64,000 nt of DNA from Astropecten irregularis (taxonomy: Eukaryota; Echinodermata; Asteroidea; Paxillosida; Astropectinidae): the NCBI GenBank assembly GCA_963971285.1, contig OZ020248.1, positions 20,667,873 to 20,731,872 of the forward strand, written 5' to 3'. The position numbers and the translations under genes were made by a program. Positions within the stretch are counted from its first letter, which is position 1, and the number at the start of each line of letters is the position of its first letter. Shown here in pieces: positions 18,651-30,329 of the stretch. Under the pieces are notes generated by a model that did no database searches, was not told the origin of the DNA, and saw nothing but the letters and a program-made list of their open reading frames with translations.

Positions 18651-21600
18651 GCACCAACTCTATCCGTAGACAACTTCTGCAGGTGGAGAGATACTGCAGA
18701 GCACCTCTCCTGGCAGCCACCCACATCTCAAACTTGTGTCGAAGATCAGCTTTTCATAAATCAACTTAAGAATCAATTTAGGAGAGAAATTTGCTCTCAC
18801 ACATGTCACAAACAAAAATCAAGTTTAAGCTGCAAATCCAAATCATTACATCAACATAAAACCTATTCATACAAAAAAAATAAAGAGAATATTTTGCTTT
18901 TGCTAATCCAAATTTAAACACATGTCCAATGTAAGAAAAACAGAATAATCAATATGCAACCTTTTGTTGGTCCTATTGAAAAAATTATAACTGTTTATAA
19001 CCTTTTGTTTGTCCTATCGAAAAAATTATACTATAATTTTTTTTTTTAATGACACCATTCTGATTTTTCCAATTTAATACCTTTCTTTCAATTCAGATTA
19101 AATATTAATTTATTGCACAAAAACATTTCTCGATCAAAACAATTTGCTTGAAAAACCACACAAATACTCTAAAATTTAAATTTCTTGTTACAACAGGATT
19201 AAACAAATTGATTTAGATTTTGGGTCATCTTGTACTATTTGTACCCAAGTTAACCCGAATCAAGTCATATTCCTGTTATTTCATACCTAAAACAACTCAC
19301 ACCCACCTTTACTTAATCATGATTTCAAACAATGATTTCAATCAAACAACACAGAAACAAATAAACTCAATTACTGCAACTAAAAACATCAATTAACACA
19401 CACACATAATGACAATCACTGCCAACTACATGTAATACAATGTACTGAGGATTCTGATGTGCAATCTACAGACACCACACCCTTGTATATTGATGTCATG
19501 ACATTCTCAACCTCTACAGTTCTATGAGATGGCTAATCTGTGGACATTTATTAAATAAGCTCTTCTTATGCTAATGAATTATAGTGAATTTGTGCTTTAT
19601 ACATACTATTCTTTTGTTCTGTCCTATCAAGATCCAACACACTACCCGAATACACCTGAATGATCACCTCAAAAACTCCCTTCCACCTTTCTTGGTTCCT
19701 ATCTCTGCTTTTTCCAAAACCATTTTCTGAATGTTGTCAATCTTCCACTTTTCCTTTTCCTCAGTCTCCAATACAGAAGCATTGCATTTATTTGTAGTAG
19801 AAAACATGCACTTAAAAACCTGATACAATTGGGCTTCTATACTAAATATATTTCCATTATTAGTAATATTGATCTCATGCAGTTCTATGTACATGTTTAT
19901 GTATCACCAACATTCTTTATCATTCAAACCTCATCATCTGTCATTTAGAGAATAACAATTGAATATACATTCAGAATGTTGGCAGTGCCCATATTTAAAT
20001 GTACTTACCACTATCACTCTGTTATTTGGAATTGGTTGCAAAACTGAGTAAACAATTGCAATGTCACTACTAGCAATACATGGGGTGCTATTGTATGGGT
20101 GAACTACATGTATCAGGTATAAAGTATGTTCACATAAATGGCAAGTGTTTACCTGTGTTCAAGTTCGTATCTAAAGATCTTTCACTTCTGCTTTCTACCA
20201 CATACAGCATAACTAGGCGAGTTACATTGCCAAGATTATCTTGGGTATTTTACAAGTGTGCAGCTTGACTTGTAGATTGTTTGAGATCATGGGTTCAGTG
20301 TGTTCTGTTGCTGTATTGTGTGGGACAAATTTGGCAAGGTGCTCATAAAATACAGCTTGGGTTGGGCTAGTATTGGTTGCCCTTTACTTTCATCAGTTAT
20401 AATTTGATTCAATGAGAGATTGTGTAACTTGGCTTGGTGCAAAGTGCACATTTCATGAGGTGTGTATTCATCTTATTTTATCCATTGAGAATGCATCACT
20501 TTGTTAATATCTAGTTTAGAATGAACATCAAGTCTGTGATCAAGTATTTCAGGTCATTGTCATTGTCAATATTCCTATAATGTGCAATGTATATGGAGAC
20601 ATGAATAAGATGCATAGATACTACATGATGTCATATTTATTTAACCAATGGATTAATTCAATTTCATGTCTAAGACAAACAGAAGGCAAAGTTTATTCCG
20701 AGACAATATTCTTTGAAGAGATACTATATTTGGTGTTAGCACCTGAACCCTGGAATGACCCAACATCAGGGTGTCACTGGGGCTTCAAACCTCAGCTGAC
20801 GGTTCAGGTTATGACCCATACTAAATGTATGTATATGTATCTTTGACTTTGAATTATTTAATCAAATCAATTTTAAGTATATGTGAATGTAGTTTATGCT
20901 GATATATGCCATTTGTAATGAGACTACAGCTGAAAATGCTCCACTCTGCCATTGCAAAATGCTCCTCACTGCTGAAATGTCAACCTACAAATGTACAATC
21001 TGGAAGGAATTGTTGAAGTCTTTCAAAAACTTTTCCTGAGAATTGTCATCCAGAGCTCTGACAGAGACCAACACAACACCTTGTGAAATAAATGATAGCT
21101 GCATGACAGACTCATATCCACATTTGCAATATGATGTACCAAGGAGATACATGATGATCATTGATCAGCAGCTACCAAGAACTGCCCTCACTTCTCTCAG
21201 GTGAAGAATGGTACATGAATCAACTTGTGCAGTTATGACAACTGACATCCAACATGAGTGGAACAAACATCCTCAGCCTGCACCCTCATCATCATCACTT
21301 TCACTCTCTCCAAGACAGCAGTGAATCTGTGCCAGGTACTGAGCTTGTGATGTGTTTCTTCTCATCAGTCAGAGATCTGTCAAGATATCAGATTTCAACA
21401 ATGTCACTGATTCTCTTCAAGACTGGTACAAGTGCCTAACTAACGTCCTGATGAAGAAGGCACAACTTTACTGCATGGGCCCATTGCAGGACTAGAAAGC
21501 ATTCAAGATGAAGTGAACTTGGATCATCATCATGGTATCCTCAACAACAACTTGTTGACTTGAGCAGTGAGCATCAACAGTGGAGTGGAGCACATGGCAA

Positions 21601-23570
21601 GTAACTCATTCATGAATCTTTCTTGTACATAATATTAATCAGCAAAGAGTTAACTGCTCCTCCAATGCAGTTTTAGTTCCAGAAACTTCCCAAAAGCTTG
21701 CACTTATTGGTTGCTATATTTTTTACAATGTTAGAAATATACAGATTGAATAAAGTGGAACAAATGAGATTACCATTAATTTTAAAACCAAGTATATTTT
21801 GTGACCAGTTCCCCAAAACCTAGATGAATAGCGCTCCACACTTGAGCTAAAAATAGCACCGGATCTCAGACAAACATTGCAACCATGCAAACGTGCGTGC
21901 GTGTACGTGTGCTCGTGCATATGTACACTACGTGTGTGAGACAATGTTTGTCTGACATCCATGCAGGATTTTGTGATGCCATTAGCGCGGAGTACTATTA
22001 GATTAACAGTTAATTATGTTGAGTTGTTGTGATTCTTCAACTGATATTTCCCCCTATACCCATTGCAGGAAGTGCACTTTGCCAATTTTGTCTGATTGTT
22101 GATACAGTAGGTCACATTGACTATTGCATGAAACATTTTTGTCAGCAATTTTCATGACATTGTTTTGTAGTTATAAGCACAAGTGGTGATTTTCTTTTCT
22201 CCGACTGCATTTTGTCATTGGCAACAGTTTACACTGAACAATTCTTGGCTCAATTTTACAGTAACACTGATGACACTTGCCATTTTCAACTTGTACAAAA
22301 ATGTATTTTTAAGTGGCATTGCATAATTCTACTCAAGGCAACTTTTTCCATCTTGAGATTGTGTGAAGAGATCAATGTAGTTGATGACATCTAGAATTAT
22401 TATGAATGCTATGATTATGCACATGTCACAAATGAACATTTATTTCAGGGCATTGTCAAATACTGAGCTAAAATATATTCACTATATGCACACAACCATT
22501 ACAATATTTGATTCCAGATTCAGAAAACAAGGTTAATGCTCTAGCTGTATCTTGTTCCTTGTCATATCATTCCAAACTGCCTTATAGCAGTGTTAAACAT
22601 GCTGACAAATGAGTTATTACCAAACTAGACCAGTAAGTACAAAAACCAATGAAATGTTCCTTACTATACAGACTCAACTATCCATTGATACATAATCATG
22701 TACATACATGTACAATATTGTACATTACCAAATGGCACTTATACAATCATACATTGTGGGGCTTGTTTAAAGTGAGGTTGTTCCTTTCAACATACTGTCA
22801 CACTGTTTCTCTTTGCTGTCATACAGCTGTGCCTTTTTCCCTGAAATCATTTTCTGTATTTTATTTTCAGCATCCAAACATGATTGTCAGATTTGAGCTT
22901 CCCAAGCTTTACATTCTAGGGACTTTTATCTAAGAATGTTTGCACCCAGGCTTCAATTTCATTTCCTTCTCTCTCTCTCTCTCTCTCTCTTTGCCACCTT
23001 GATCATGATGGTACCAGTCCTAGCAGCTACTCACACTCACTGGTTATTTTAATACCATCAACTACAGCTCAGCTTACTAGCTTGTTAAACAAGTTCCACA
23101 AGTCTTCAACTCTCTTCAATGTTATACAGTGAATTGTAGTACTGTTGACTGTGCACTTCGTGAATGCCACTTGTGGAAAGGGAATCTGTTTGTGAAGAAT
23201 CAGAGGTGACCTGAAAATATTACACCTTCTCCATATCTTTGGTGACATACTGTACCATTCAGACTTGCAGAATTTTCAGCAACTCTACCTCTACCAGGAC
23301 GTGGACCTTTTGAATAATAAAGTAATACATTGAAACACTTGAAAGAAGGCAACAATGAGTCAGGTGGTTCCTGATGATACCCCCACCTCTGAGTGGTAAA
23401 TACAAACAACCAGCAATGGATATTGTTGGTCTTTGGGGGACCTTTATACCACAAGTGTTTTCAGTTTTTAAGAAATAAAGAAACCTGTACATCACGTATT
23501 AAAAGAAATTGTGTGTTTTATCTTTAGGAATTACCATGACCATCTTTGTTGTTCTGTTTATTTTGTTTTT
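18651..23570. other. AT-rich DNA without recognised genes
   Basis: No open frame above 100 codons and no domain motif on either strand. Contents noticed: a 40-bp tandem pair at 18,960-19,035 (AACCTTTTGTTGGTCCTATT and a near copy); an inverted repeat CAGACAAACATTG ... CAATGTTTGTCTG at 21,867-21,955 around a GTGCGTGCGTGTACGTG stretch; a (CT)n tract at 22,966-22,991. Otherwise unremarkable, intergenic or intronic. Confidence 0.6.
22966..22991. repeat. (CT)n microsatellite
   Basis: About thirteen CT dinucleotides in a row. Confidence 0.9.
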
Positions 23571-23576
23571 TTTACT

Positions 23577-23581
23577 TTTAT

Positions 23582-23612
<31 letters not shown>

Positions 23613-23762
23613 GGTTGTGGTTGTTGTTGTTGTTGTTGTGGTTGTTGTTGTGGTGGTGGTTGTTGTGGTGGTTGTTGTGGTGGTTGTTGTGGTTGTTGTG
23701 GTTGTTGTGGTTGTTGTTGTTGTTGTTGCGGTTGTGGTTGTTGTTGTGGTTGTTGTTGTTGC
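23577..23762. repeat. GTT/GTG microsatellite, ~186 bp
   Basis: Trinucleotide repeat of GTT with frequent GTG interruptions and a single GCG. All reading frames through it are open (poly-Val, Leu/Trp, Cys/Gly or Gln/Pro-rich on the minus strand), which is a by-product of the repeat and not evidence of a gene. Confidence 0.9.
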
Positions 23763-25410
23763 AGGTAGAGCATTCACTTTGATCATGTATTTTTCAAAAT
23801 GCATTTCAAAAATAGAATATTTGTTATCTGTTTTGAGGGAAATTCATGTATGAAGATTGCATCAAGCAAAACAGTGTAATTGATCAGTGGGATATTGCCA
23901 TTGACATTCTCCTAATTCATAAATTATCAGGGAAGGGGGAAACTTGGCCTCATCCCCCACCAGGATTGGCAGGGAAATGCCACCACCCATGTATGAGAGA
24001 TTTACATGTAGAAAGAGCCCCATCAACTCCCCCCCCTCCCGCAATTCAGAAATTGTAAGAAAGTGAGAAAAGTTTATTGGTTCTTAATTCAAAGTAAATG
24101 ACAATGTGCCTTTTTATGCTTCAAAAAAGTATGATGAAATCCTCGTAAAATGTTTCAATATTTGCTGTGACCTAAAAACCTTTAGAAACCACCAGGCTTA
24201 TTGAGACAATGAACAATGTACATTGAATTTAATCTTGACAGATCCAGACCAGTAAATTGGTCCAAATCAGTCTGTGGAGCTCATTAATATTCTTTTTTAA
24301 AATCTTTTTTTATAAAAGCATTTGTTGGGCCATACATGGTAGAGTTTGGACTCTCACTTTTGAGCTGTGTTGATGAAATCAGGCCCTAAAGTTGCTCTAT
24401 TTATGCCATGTAGTGGAGGGGTACATTTTTTAGTTTGACACCAGTCAATTTGGCAGTTTTAGGGTCATTTTTCTTTGGATGGTCTTTTCTCAAAAAGTCA
24501 TTGGTTACCCTATAGGAAATTGAGAAGAAAATGAAAATTAACGTTATCAGCTTCATTTTGGTGTATGGCTTGATTGCCTTAGAAACTTGTGAGTATTTGA
24601 AATAATTGTTTGAAATTGGTCATTTGCATGGGAGTCTATGGGAAATTATTTACTGGTCTGAGTGTCTGCCGCCCTCTGTTGGGATGGGGACATAGTATGG
24701 TGCACTGTGTCCCTGGAGCTGGTACCCAGACTCCACAATGGAATTCCATATACGTACTGTATAATATCTCACATGTTGACTGAACGCGTGTTCATTTGCT
24801 TTGGAGTGTGGAAGTAACAAGTTAGGTGTTGCGTTGCCGATGTTGCTCAAGTTTTAATGTTCCTAAATGTTCTGGACAGTCGTTCTAGGTGCAAACATGT
24901 ATTTCCAGGTTGCGTTTAGTCACCTCCCGGAAGTCTATGGCCATGTCATGAATGTTGATAGTTGGTGACTGATGATGACCAGTCTCAGGAATGATCGAAT
25001 GGTTGTGGCCCAGGCTGCCACGCATCGCATGCACGGACAACGGACTTGTGGAGGTCATGAACGCAACAACATACAGTATACATGAACCTTGTGACAACAA
25101 AGTATTCCTTCAGTTTGAATGTGCAACGTGGGCCTGATGAGATACCAGCATACATGGAGTGCATTGAGTGCTATTAATTAGCTTGTTATGTGTACTTCCA
25201 AGATGCAAAGAGTAAGCTCCACGTCTACAGCAACTCAGTGGGTTTTGACTTCTTGCTAGCCTGGTCCCTTCCTCCATGCCTGGGCTAAGGAGTAAGGTAA
25301 GTACATGTACATGATGTATGGTGCTGCAGACAGGTAGGTCATTTATCATGTGTGCTGTATGCCTAGTACACCTGTTATATAATTTTTAGTAGGCAGGTAA
25401 CACTATTTTT
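23763..25410. other. Non-coding stretch
   Basis: No supported gene. Only short random frames are seen. Pyrimidine-rich patches (about 24,035 and 23,955) and a CCGCCCTCTGTTGGGATGGG segment at 24,669 are noted. Confidence 0.5.
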
Positions 25411-25416
25411 TAAAGT

Positions 25417-25631
25417 TATACACCGATCCAACGGCGCTAAGATGGTGGTAAAAACACCCGCCATTACTGGTGTGTCCCCACCCGTATTTTGTCTGGCAAC
25501 AGACGATGATTAGGGGACATACCCCCTGCAGTATAAAGTCTTCTGTTGCCGTAAAAAAAATATGGACGGGGACACACCAGTAACGGCGGGTGTTTTTTAC
25601 CTCCATGTTCGCGCCGTTGGATCGGTGTATA
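25417..25631. mobile_element. MITE, ~215 bp, long terminal inverted repeats, TA-flanked
   Basis: The left end TATACACCGATCCAACGGCG and the right end are inverted copies; pairing extends about 90 bp inward with few mismatches (for example TACTGGTGTGTCCCC on both arms), leaving a short unpaired centre. Both ends carry TA, consistent with a Tc1/mariner-type TA target duplication. Non-coding. Confidence 0.75.
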
Positions 25632-25684
25632 GGTGCAGCCGCTAAATGTAGGGCCTTCTCATTTATGATGTTATTTTTGTATAA

Positions 25685-26120
25685 GTGATACTTACAGAAA
25701 CAATCTGGCCACGGAGCGATATTAATTTTTTAAGTGGGGATGTTTCTAATGCGGAGATTTGCAGAAATTCTGCATCCGGAGGCTGCATCATTGTTGTCGC
25801 TTGTTTCATTTTGTCATCATTGACGTTGATAGTTCTTGTCTTCATAATTCTTGTCTTGGCTTCTACCTCAAGAACTGTATATAGCCTTGTTTTTATGTGA
25901 GCATTGATCAGCATTGATAGATTGATCAATTTTCATGTGTGTGAGTTTTTCTTTCATAAACAATGCTCTCAATTATGCATGACTCATCACCAAGCACAAA
26001 TCTTGTTGGATTTTTTCCTCCTCCTCCTGTAAGGACACAAGCCGGTACATGGTGAATGTAGGGTTTGTCCCCAGCTTGTTTTATGATTTCTTGTAGGTAA
26101 GGCATCTGTTTCAGTGTCAT
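25685..26120 (-). CDS. OB-fold domain exons (paralogue of 42659-43066)
   Basis: Two open segments: 25926-26120 reads MPYLQEIIKQAGDKPYIHHV and RFVLGDESCIIESIVYERK; 25690-25870 reads VEAKTRIMKTRTINVNDDK and SPLKKLISLRGQIVSVS and ends in a donor GTAAGTATC. FVLGDES..ES.VY parallels FALADETKAVACTVYN, and SPLKKLISLRGQIVSVS parallels SPVKKMLSVRGRVVSVS in the exon at 42.7-43.1 kb. Both belong to an OB-fold family of single-strand nucleic-acid-binding type found in transposon-like proteins. Splice phase between the two segments was not resolved. Confidence 0.55.
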
Positions 26121-26376
26121 AGGAATGAAGAAAAGAGAACAGATAATACTACATGGAGAAGGAGTTGTTTTTTTAGGCTGAATATTTTTAATTTAACACA
26201 CACTGAAAGTTTTTGAAGTTAATTTCCAGACACAAACTCAAACTAAGCCTACTTTGTAGTAAGTAGCCTAGTACTACTCATTGTAGTCCTTGCCACATGT
26301 CTGATGTGGCAGAGAAGAAATCTGCCAGTTACAATTGGCACGAGATGAAACTCTTTCTTTGACAACTCTTCCTTCT

Positions 26377-27168
26377 TTACAACTTTGGGATAGCTTGCTG
26401 GCTGAAGTATTTCCGGCTTGGTAACTGATATTTAGGATCAAAAACCTTCAGCATCTGTTTAAAGCCAGACTTCTCGACCACGTCGCCAATCCGTCCAAAC
26501 AAGTACCTCATCCAACCCAGTGCTTCTGTTGTCTTATCCTTCCTTCGGTTCTTTGAAGAGTTCCCATGGGTCACCCTGTGGACCCCGTTTTCGACCAGTC
26601 TTATGCACCGTATGTATTTCTTTGAAGATACATCATATGCCACACACCACGCGTTAGGGCAAACTGGTTTGCCATGGACAATAAAGTTGCTCCTCAGCTT
26701 TGTATCAACAAAATTACACTTGTCCCTTATGTTGTCAAGTATGAATTGCCGCTTCTCAGTGCTGTTAAGGCTCTGAACTTGCAGTTGGCAAAGTTCCACG
26801 TCTAACAAAGAAAGTGTTTTCATGCAATTGTTGCTACAACAATTTTCCTGCAGGACATGTATGGGATCTCTTTGAACCTTTTGACGCCTCTCATGCAAGT
26901 GACAGCCGATTGGCGAGTCGTCAAGCAGTGGTACAGTTCTGCTGCTACTTGGCTTAACTGGTGTTGATGAGGCTAACTCACAAAATGCTTCCTCCGGTGA
27001 CAAATAGCTGTCTGACTCTGGCTCTGATCCAGACCATAAAAGTGTGTCCGGCTCTGTTTCCGTCAGCTTGCTGCAGTTTGAAAGTTCCAAAGGATCAGGG
27101 TCTGTCAAATTTAGCTTGCTTGCAGTTTCAATTACTGCAAGTGATTCCGAAGAATCACTACAGTCCAA
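26377..27168 (-). CDS. Long exon of a transposon-derived family (possibly DUF7869-type N-terminal part)
   Basis: An uninterrupted 263-codon frame, the longest clean coding stretch in the middle of the window. The N-terminal third is acidic and Ser-rich (LTDPDPLELSNCSKL); a Cys cluster follows (QENCCSNNCMKTLSLLDVEL); then KCNFVDTKLRSNFIVHGKPV, CPNAWCVAYDVSSKKYIRCI, GVHRVTHGNSSKNRRKDKTT and ALGWMRYLFGRIGDVV. The C-P-N-A-W-C block and HGN...K...T.eAl.Wm are typical of the N-terminal region of large uncharacterised proteins in cnidarians and invertebrate deuterostomes that carry an RNase-H-like C-terminal domain. That domain is not found here. Confidence 0.55.
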   Translation of the reverse strand: MDCSDSSESLAVIETASKLNLTDPDPLELSNCSKLTETEPDTLLWSGSEPESDSYLSPEEAFCELASSTPVKPSSSRTVPLLDDSPIGCHLHERRQKVQRDPIHVLQENCCSNNCMKTLSLLDVELCQLQVQSLNSTEKRQFILDNIRDKCNFVDTKLRSNFIVHGKPVCPNAWCVAYDVSSKKYIRCIRLVENGVHRVTHGNSSKNRRKDKTTEALGWMRYLFGRIGDVVEKSGFKQMLKVFDPKYQLPSRKYFSQQAIPKL

Positions 27169-28029
27169 TGGCTATGTGTCTATTGTATTCAATGGATCTG
27201 CAGTGGATGTGACTGCCAAGCCTGTTTCTATGGTTCCATCACCACCATTTTTTATTATCCCGTCAGGAACAGACATAAATGATTAAAATATGAGCGTCTT
27301 AGTACATTGTGGCAATGGTACTTCAAAATTGAAAAAAGAGGAAGGGAAAGCATTAGAAGCAACAGGAACAACATGAAAAACAATCGTTAACAACAATTTT
27401 GTGGCGATTAGTTAGAATATGCAGAACCATATTATGAAGTTTCATAAGTTACAAATCTTGGTACAAAGGCCCATAAGGCTATCATGGAGGAATAAGAACA
27501 ATCAGATGACAGAATGTTGGTCTATGCATTCAAGGATTGCATTCAACAATGACTTCACACCCTTCTGAAATTCAGTTTTTGTAGACAACACACATAGAGA
27601 AGGGAACCTCACCCCTCGGTATACCAACTTACCAAGACACCACCTTCCTCAGTCTTCTGTAGCTCCTCAATTACATCTGTTACTCTCTGGCCTGGTTGGG
27701 CCAGTGTGACATTATTATGACAGACTATGAGACAGACCATTCCAAGCCTAGCCCTAAAATACATGAAAGAAAAATGGATAAGAAAAACTTACCTAAAAAA
27801 GGTGTCCAGTTTGCAGCATTTTGATGCTGCGACATTTAGCTGATCAAATTTCTTTTGCTTAATTCTTTTTTGATAAGGCATTTTGCAGCAAAGATCAACG
27901 TAGACATTACATCCGACACAAACACAAAGTCTAACTCATGAACCTCCCCTATAGGTGAGTAAGGGGGCGGGGCAAATCCCAATCGCCGAAGACCCTTGAA
28001 TTCTTTATGTTGCTTGTTTCAGTTGAAGT

Positions 28030-28230
28030 GAGCTACATTTTATTGTTCCAGTGCTGTGTTATGGCATTAGTTATTTCAACATGATCTCCTACAGTTACAG
28101 GAGTTTTGCTTTTGTCACGCCACAAAGCAACTCTACAGGTTGCGGACTTGCCTTTGATTGTGATGTTGCGTAGTGGCACGTCACGTCCCTTTAATACTGT
28201 TAGTACTTTCGGTATTTCTTGCTGTGGAAA
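28030..28230 (-). CDS. C-terminal OB-fold exon
   Basis: The frame reads QEIPKVLTVLKGRDVPLRNI, KGKSATCRVALWRDKSKTPV and TVGDHVEITNAI and ends at TAG. The pattern VPLRNITIKG...CRVALWRD....VTVGDHVEITN is that of the second OB fold of the same protein type. It lies upstream of the 26.4-27.2 kb exon and therefore probably ends a different gene copy. Confidence 0.5.
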
Positions 28231-28489
28231 TAATGTATTATAGAAGCTGTTAGTTTAATGCTCCTTGATATTGAAATGAACTTCTCCATAAGATTTGAAA
28301 TTAGTGAAAAGTAATACAAGGTAGTATGTTTGGTCACTTGCATGTGTATTGGAGATTAGACCTTAATGGCGCACTCTTTCTTGTCTTTTCATAGTAGAAG
28401 TACATGTATGTACTTTCCTTTATTATCAAGCTTCCTTTTTCCTTTTGGCTTATTTTTTTTTTTTAATAGAGAAACATTTGAAGTAAGGT

Positions 28490-28730
28490 GTTAATGTAAA
28501 TCATTCCGTGTCAATTCAACACGCTTTGGAACCCGACCGACTCGGATTTCAACGAAATTTGGTATGCTTATTGGCCTCCATGAGAAACCCCCAGAACCAA
28601 AATTTTATGTAATTTGGTCCATTACTTTTTGAGATACGGGTTAACGAACTTTTGACTAATTAGCACAATCTGTCGCATTCAAACAGCCATATCTCCAGAA
28701 GTAAAGAACCTACAGAAATAAATTTTACAT
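28490..28730. repeat. Probable dispersed non-coding repeat
   Basis: The block with CGACTCGGATTTCAACGAAA, TTGGTCCATTACTTTTTGAG and CAGCCATATCTCCAGAAGTA has the style of dispersed repeats found in many marine invertebrate genomes. No second copy in the window, so this is weakly supported. Confidence 0.25.
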
Positions 28731-28839
28731 CACTCTAAAGCTCTTATAATGGCCTTCATTGTACTTGTACAATAAAACCAAAATGTTTTCATGTACGACA
28801 AAAAAATTGCGTTAAAATTTGACCTTAATGACAATGGAT

Positions 28840-29600
28840 AATCTGGCTGGTAAGCTGAGGGTGGGTCCGGGTCATTGTCGGACCATGGAGGAAGAGTCTT
28901 GGATGTGGCCTTCTTCATAGTAAGCTTCTTCCGCTTTTTGGTGGGCTCAGGGATGTCGCTTATATCTGTTGAAGCCGCCCCCTCCTCTTCCACCTCCTCC
29001 TCCTCAACGTCTGTGCAGGCATCAGCTTCAGATGAGCTAGACCCCTGACGTCATGGCGTCATCCAAGAACTCGTCCTCGCTACCCGAGGAACTTTCCACT
29101 ACTGCCCTGTAGTGCTTCCTGCTCCGGGGCACGCCTGCCTCCTTAGCACTGGTGCGGAGAGCCGCTCGAACCTCCTGTTTTTCAGCTTCACGCTGCCGTC
29201 TCTTTTAGGCGGCATCTTGAGACTTTGGCAATGGTGCTTTCCCCTTTCCCACCTTCTTCTTCTTCCTTGGCATCTGCTCTGAAGAAGAAGAGCTGCCGAA
29301 CTCCTCACCCTTCCCAGACACCTCAGGCTGCCACTTCACTCTTCTCGGCTCAAACTCCTTGCTGCCGCTCTCTCCCCGCACATCCTTCTTCTTCTCCTTC
29401 TTCTTCTCCACCTTCTTCTTATCCACCTTTCTTTTTCTTCTTCTCTGTCTTGTTCTTCTCTTCGCCTTTATCTTTCTCCTTCTTCTCCTTCCTCTCCTTG
29501 TGCATCTTTTTCTTCATCCTCTTTCCTTCCTGCAACATCTCCTCTTCCGAACTGCAGAACTCCTCCGGTTCCTTTCTCTGCTATTTCTCTTTGCACTGCC
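28840..29600 (-). pseudogene. Lys/Glu-rich low-complexity coding region
   Basis: From high to low coordinate the minus strand reads EEFCSSEEEMLQEGKRMKKK, a long KE-rich run, MPRKKKKVGKGKAPLPKSQD, SSSGSEDEFLDDAMTSG, VEEEEVEEEGAASTDISDIP and EPTKKRKKLTMKKATSKTLP. The frame changes at least three times (about 29,427, 29,218 and 29,060), so either introns or frameshifts break it. Highly charged, probably disordered and nuclear. Not recognised. Confidence 0.4.
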
Positions 29601-29619
29601 TTCATCCATGACAGCAGCG

Positions 29620-30300
29620 ATGAAAATACGCTTCTCTTCTTTAGACATAGAATCTTGCAATGCCTGTACTTCTCTCATTATACTCAAAACACACTGTAGA
29701 CTAAGTCAAATACTGTAGTTATAGCTTGGATGTTCAACGATGAACTGGGGACGAGTGGCAATTTTTGCTCTTATTTATAGGAAAAATCACAGACCTATTA
29801 CACTAAATTATATAATATTATATAATTTTATTGAAGGTTTATTTCAATACTTTATTATGAAGCAATCTAAGCATCATTATATAAGAAAACATCAACAAAA
29901 GAATACTAATTTCACATAAGATACACCCCCCCTTGAGTGGAATATTCCACTGGCTTTTGAATGAACAAAGAGATTAGGTTTCAACATAGTGCAATTAGGG
30001 GACTGCTTGAAACACTGACAAGGGAATACAAACTTTACACACAATGCAGCTTTCATTCAGTGGAGTATTTGGCTTGCTTTTGCAAACAGTAAACAAAGTG
30101 ATTGGGTTTCAACACAGGGGAATTAGGGGTTGTATGGCCATCACAAGCCATAAACATAGTACAGTGCACATGCACAGGGGTATATCCAATAGACAGTATA
30201 CTACATGTATGCATGGAAAGCAAACTTACACCCAGTATACACTGCTTACATTAGCAAGGAGGAATTTCTCAATGTTTAGTGTGTACACAGCATAATTCCA
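29620..30300. other. AT-rich spacer before the minisatellite
   Basis: No gene. TTTCAACATAGTGCAATTAGGGG at 29,980 and TTTCAACACAGGGGAATTAGGGG at 30,108 form a diverged ~125-bp tandem pair. Confidence 0.5.
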
Positions 30301-30329
30301 GAACGACAATCAATCCTTCAAAAATCCTC

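Noticed and set aside
18651-23570. Short frames in the AT-rich 5 kb.
   Set aside because: None exceeds about 95 codons, none has a motif, and codon patterns look random.
23499-23853. Open frames of 70-114 codons through the GTT/GTG repeat (poly-Val, poly-Thr, Gln/Pro-rich).
   Set aside because: Trinucleotide repeats are open in several frames by composition; no splice context or flanking coding sequence.
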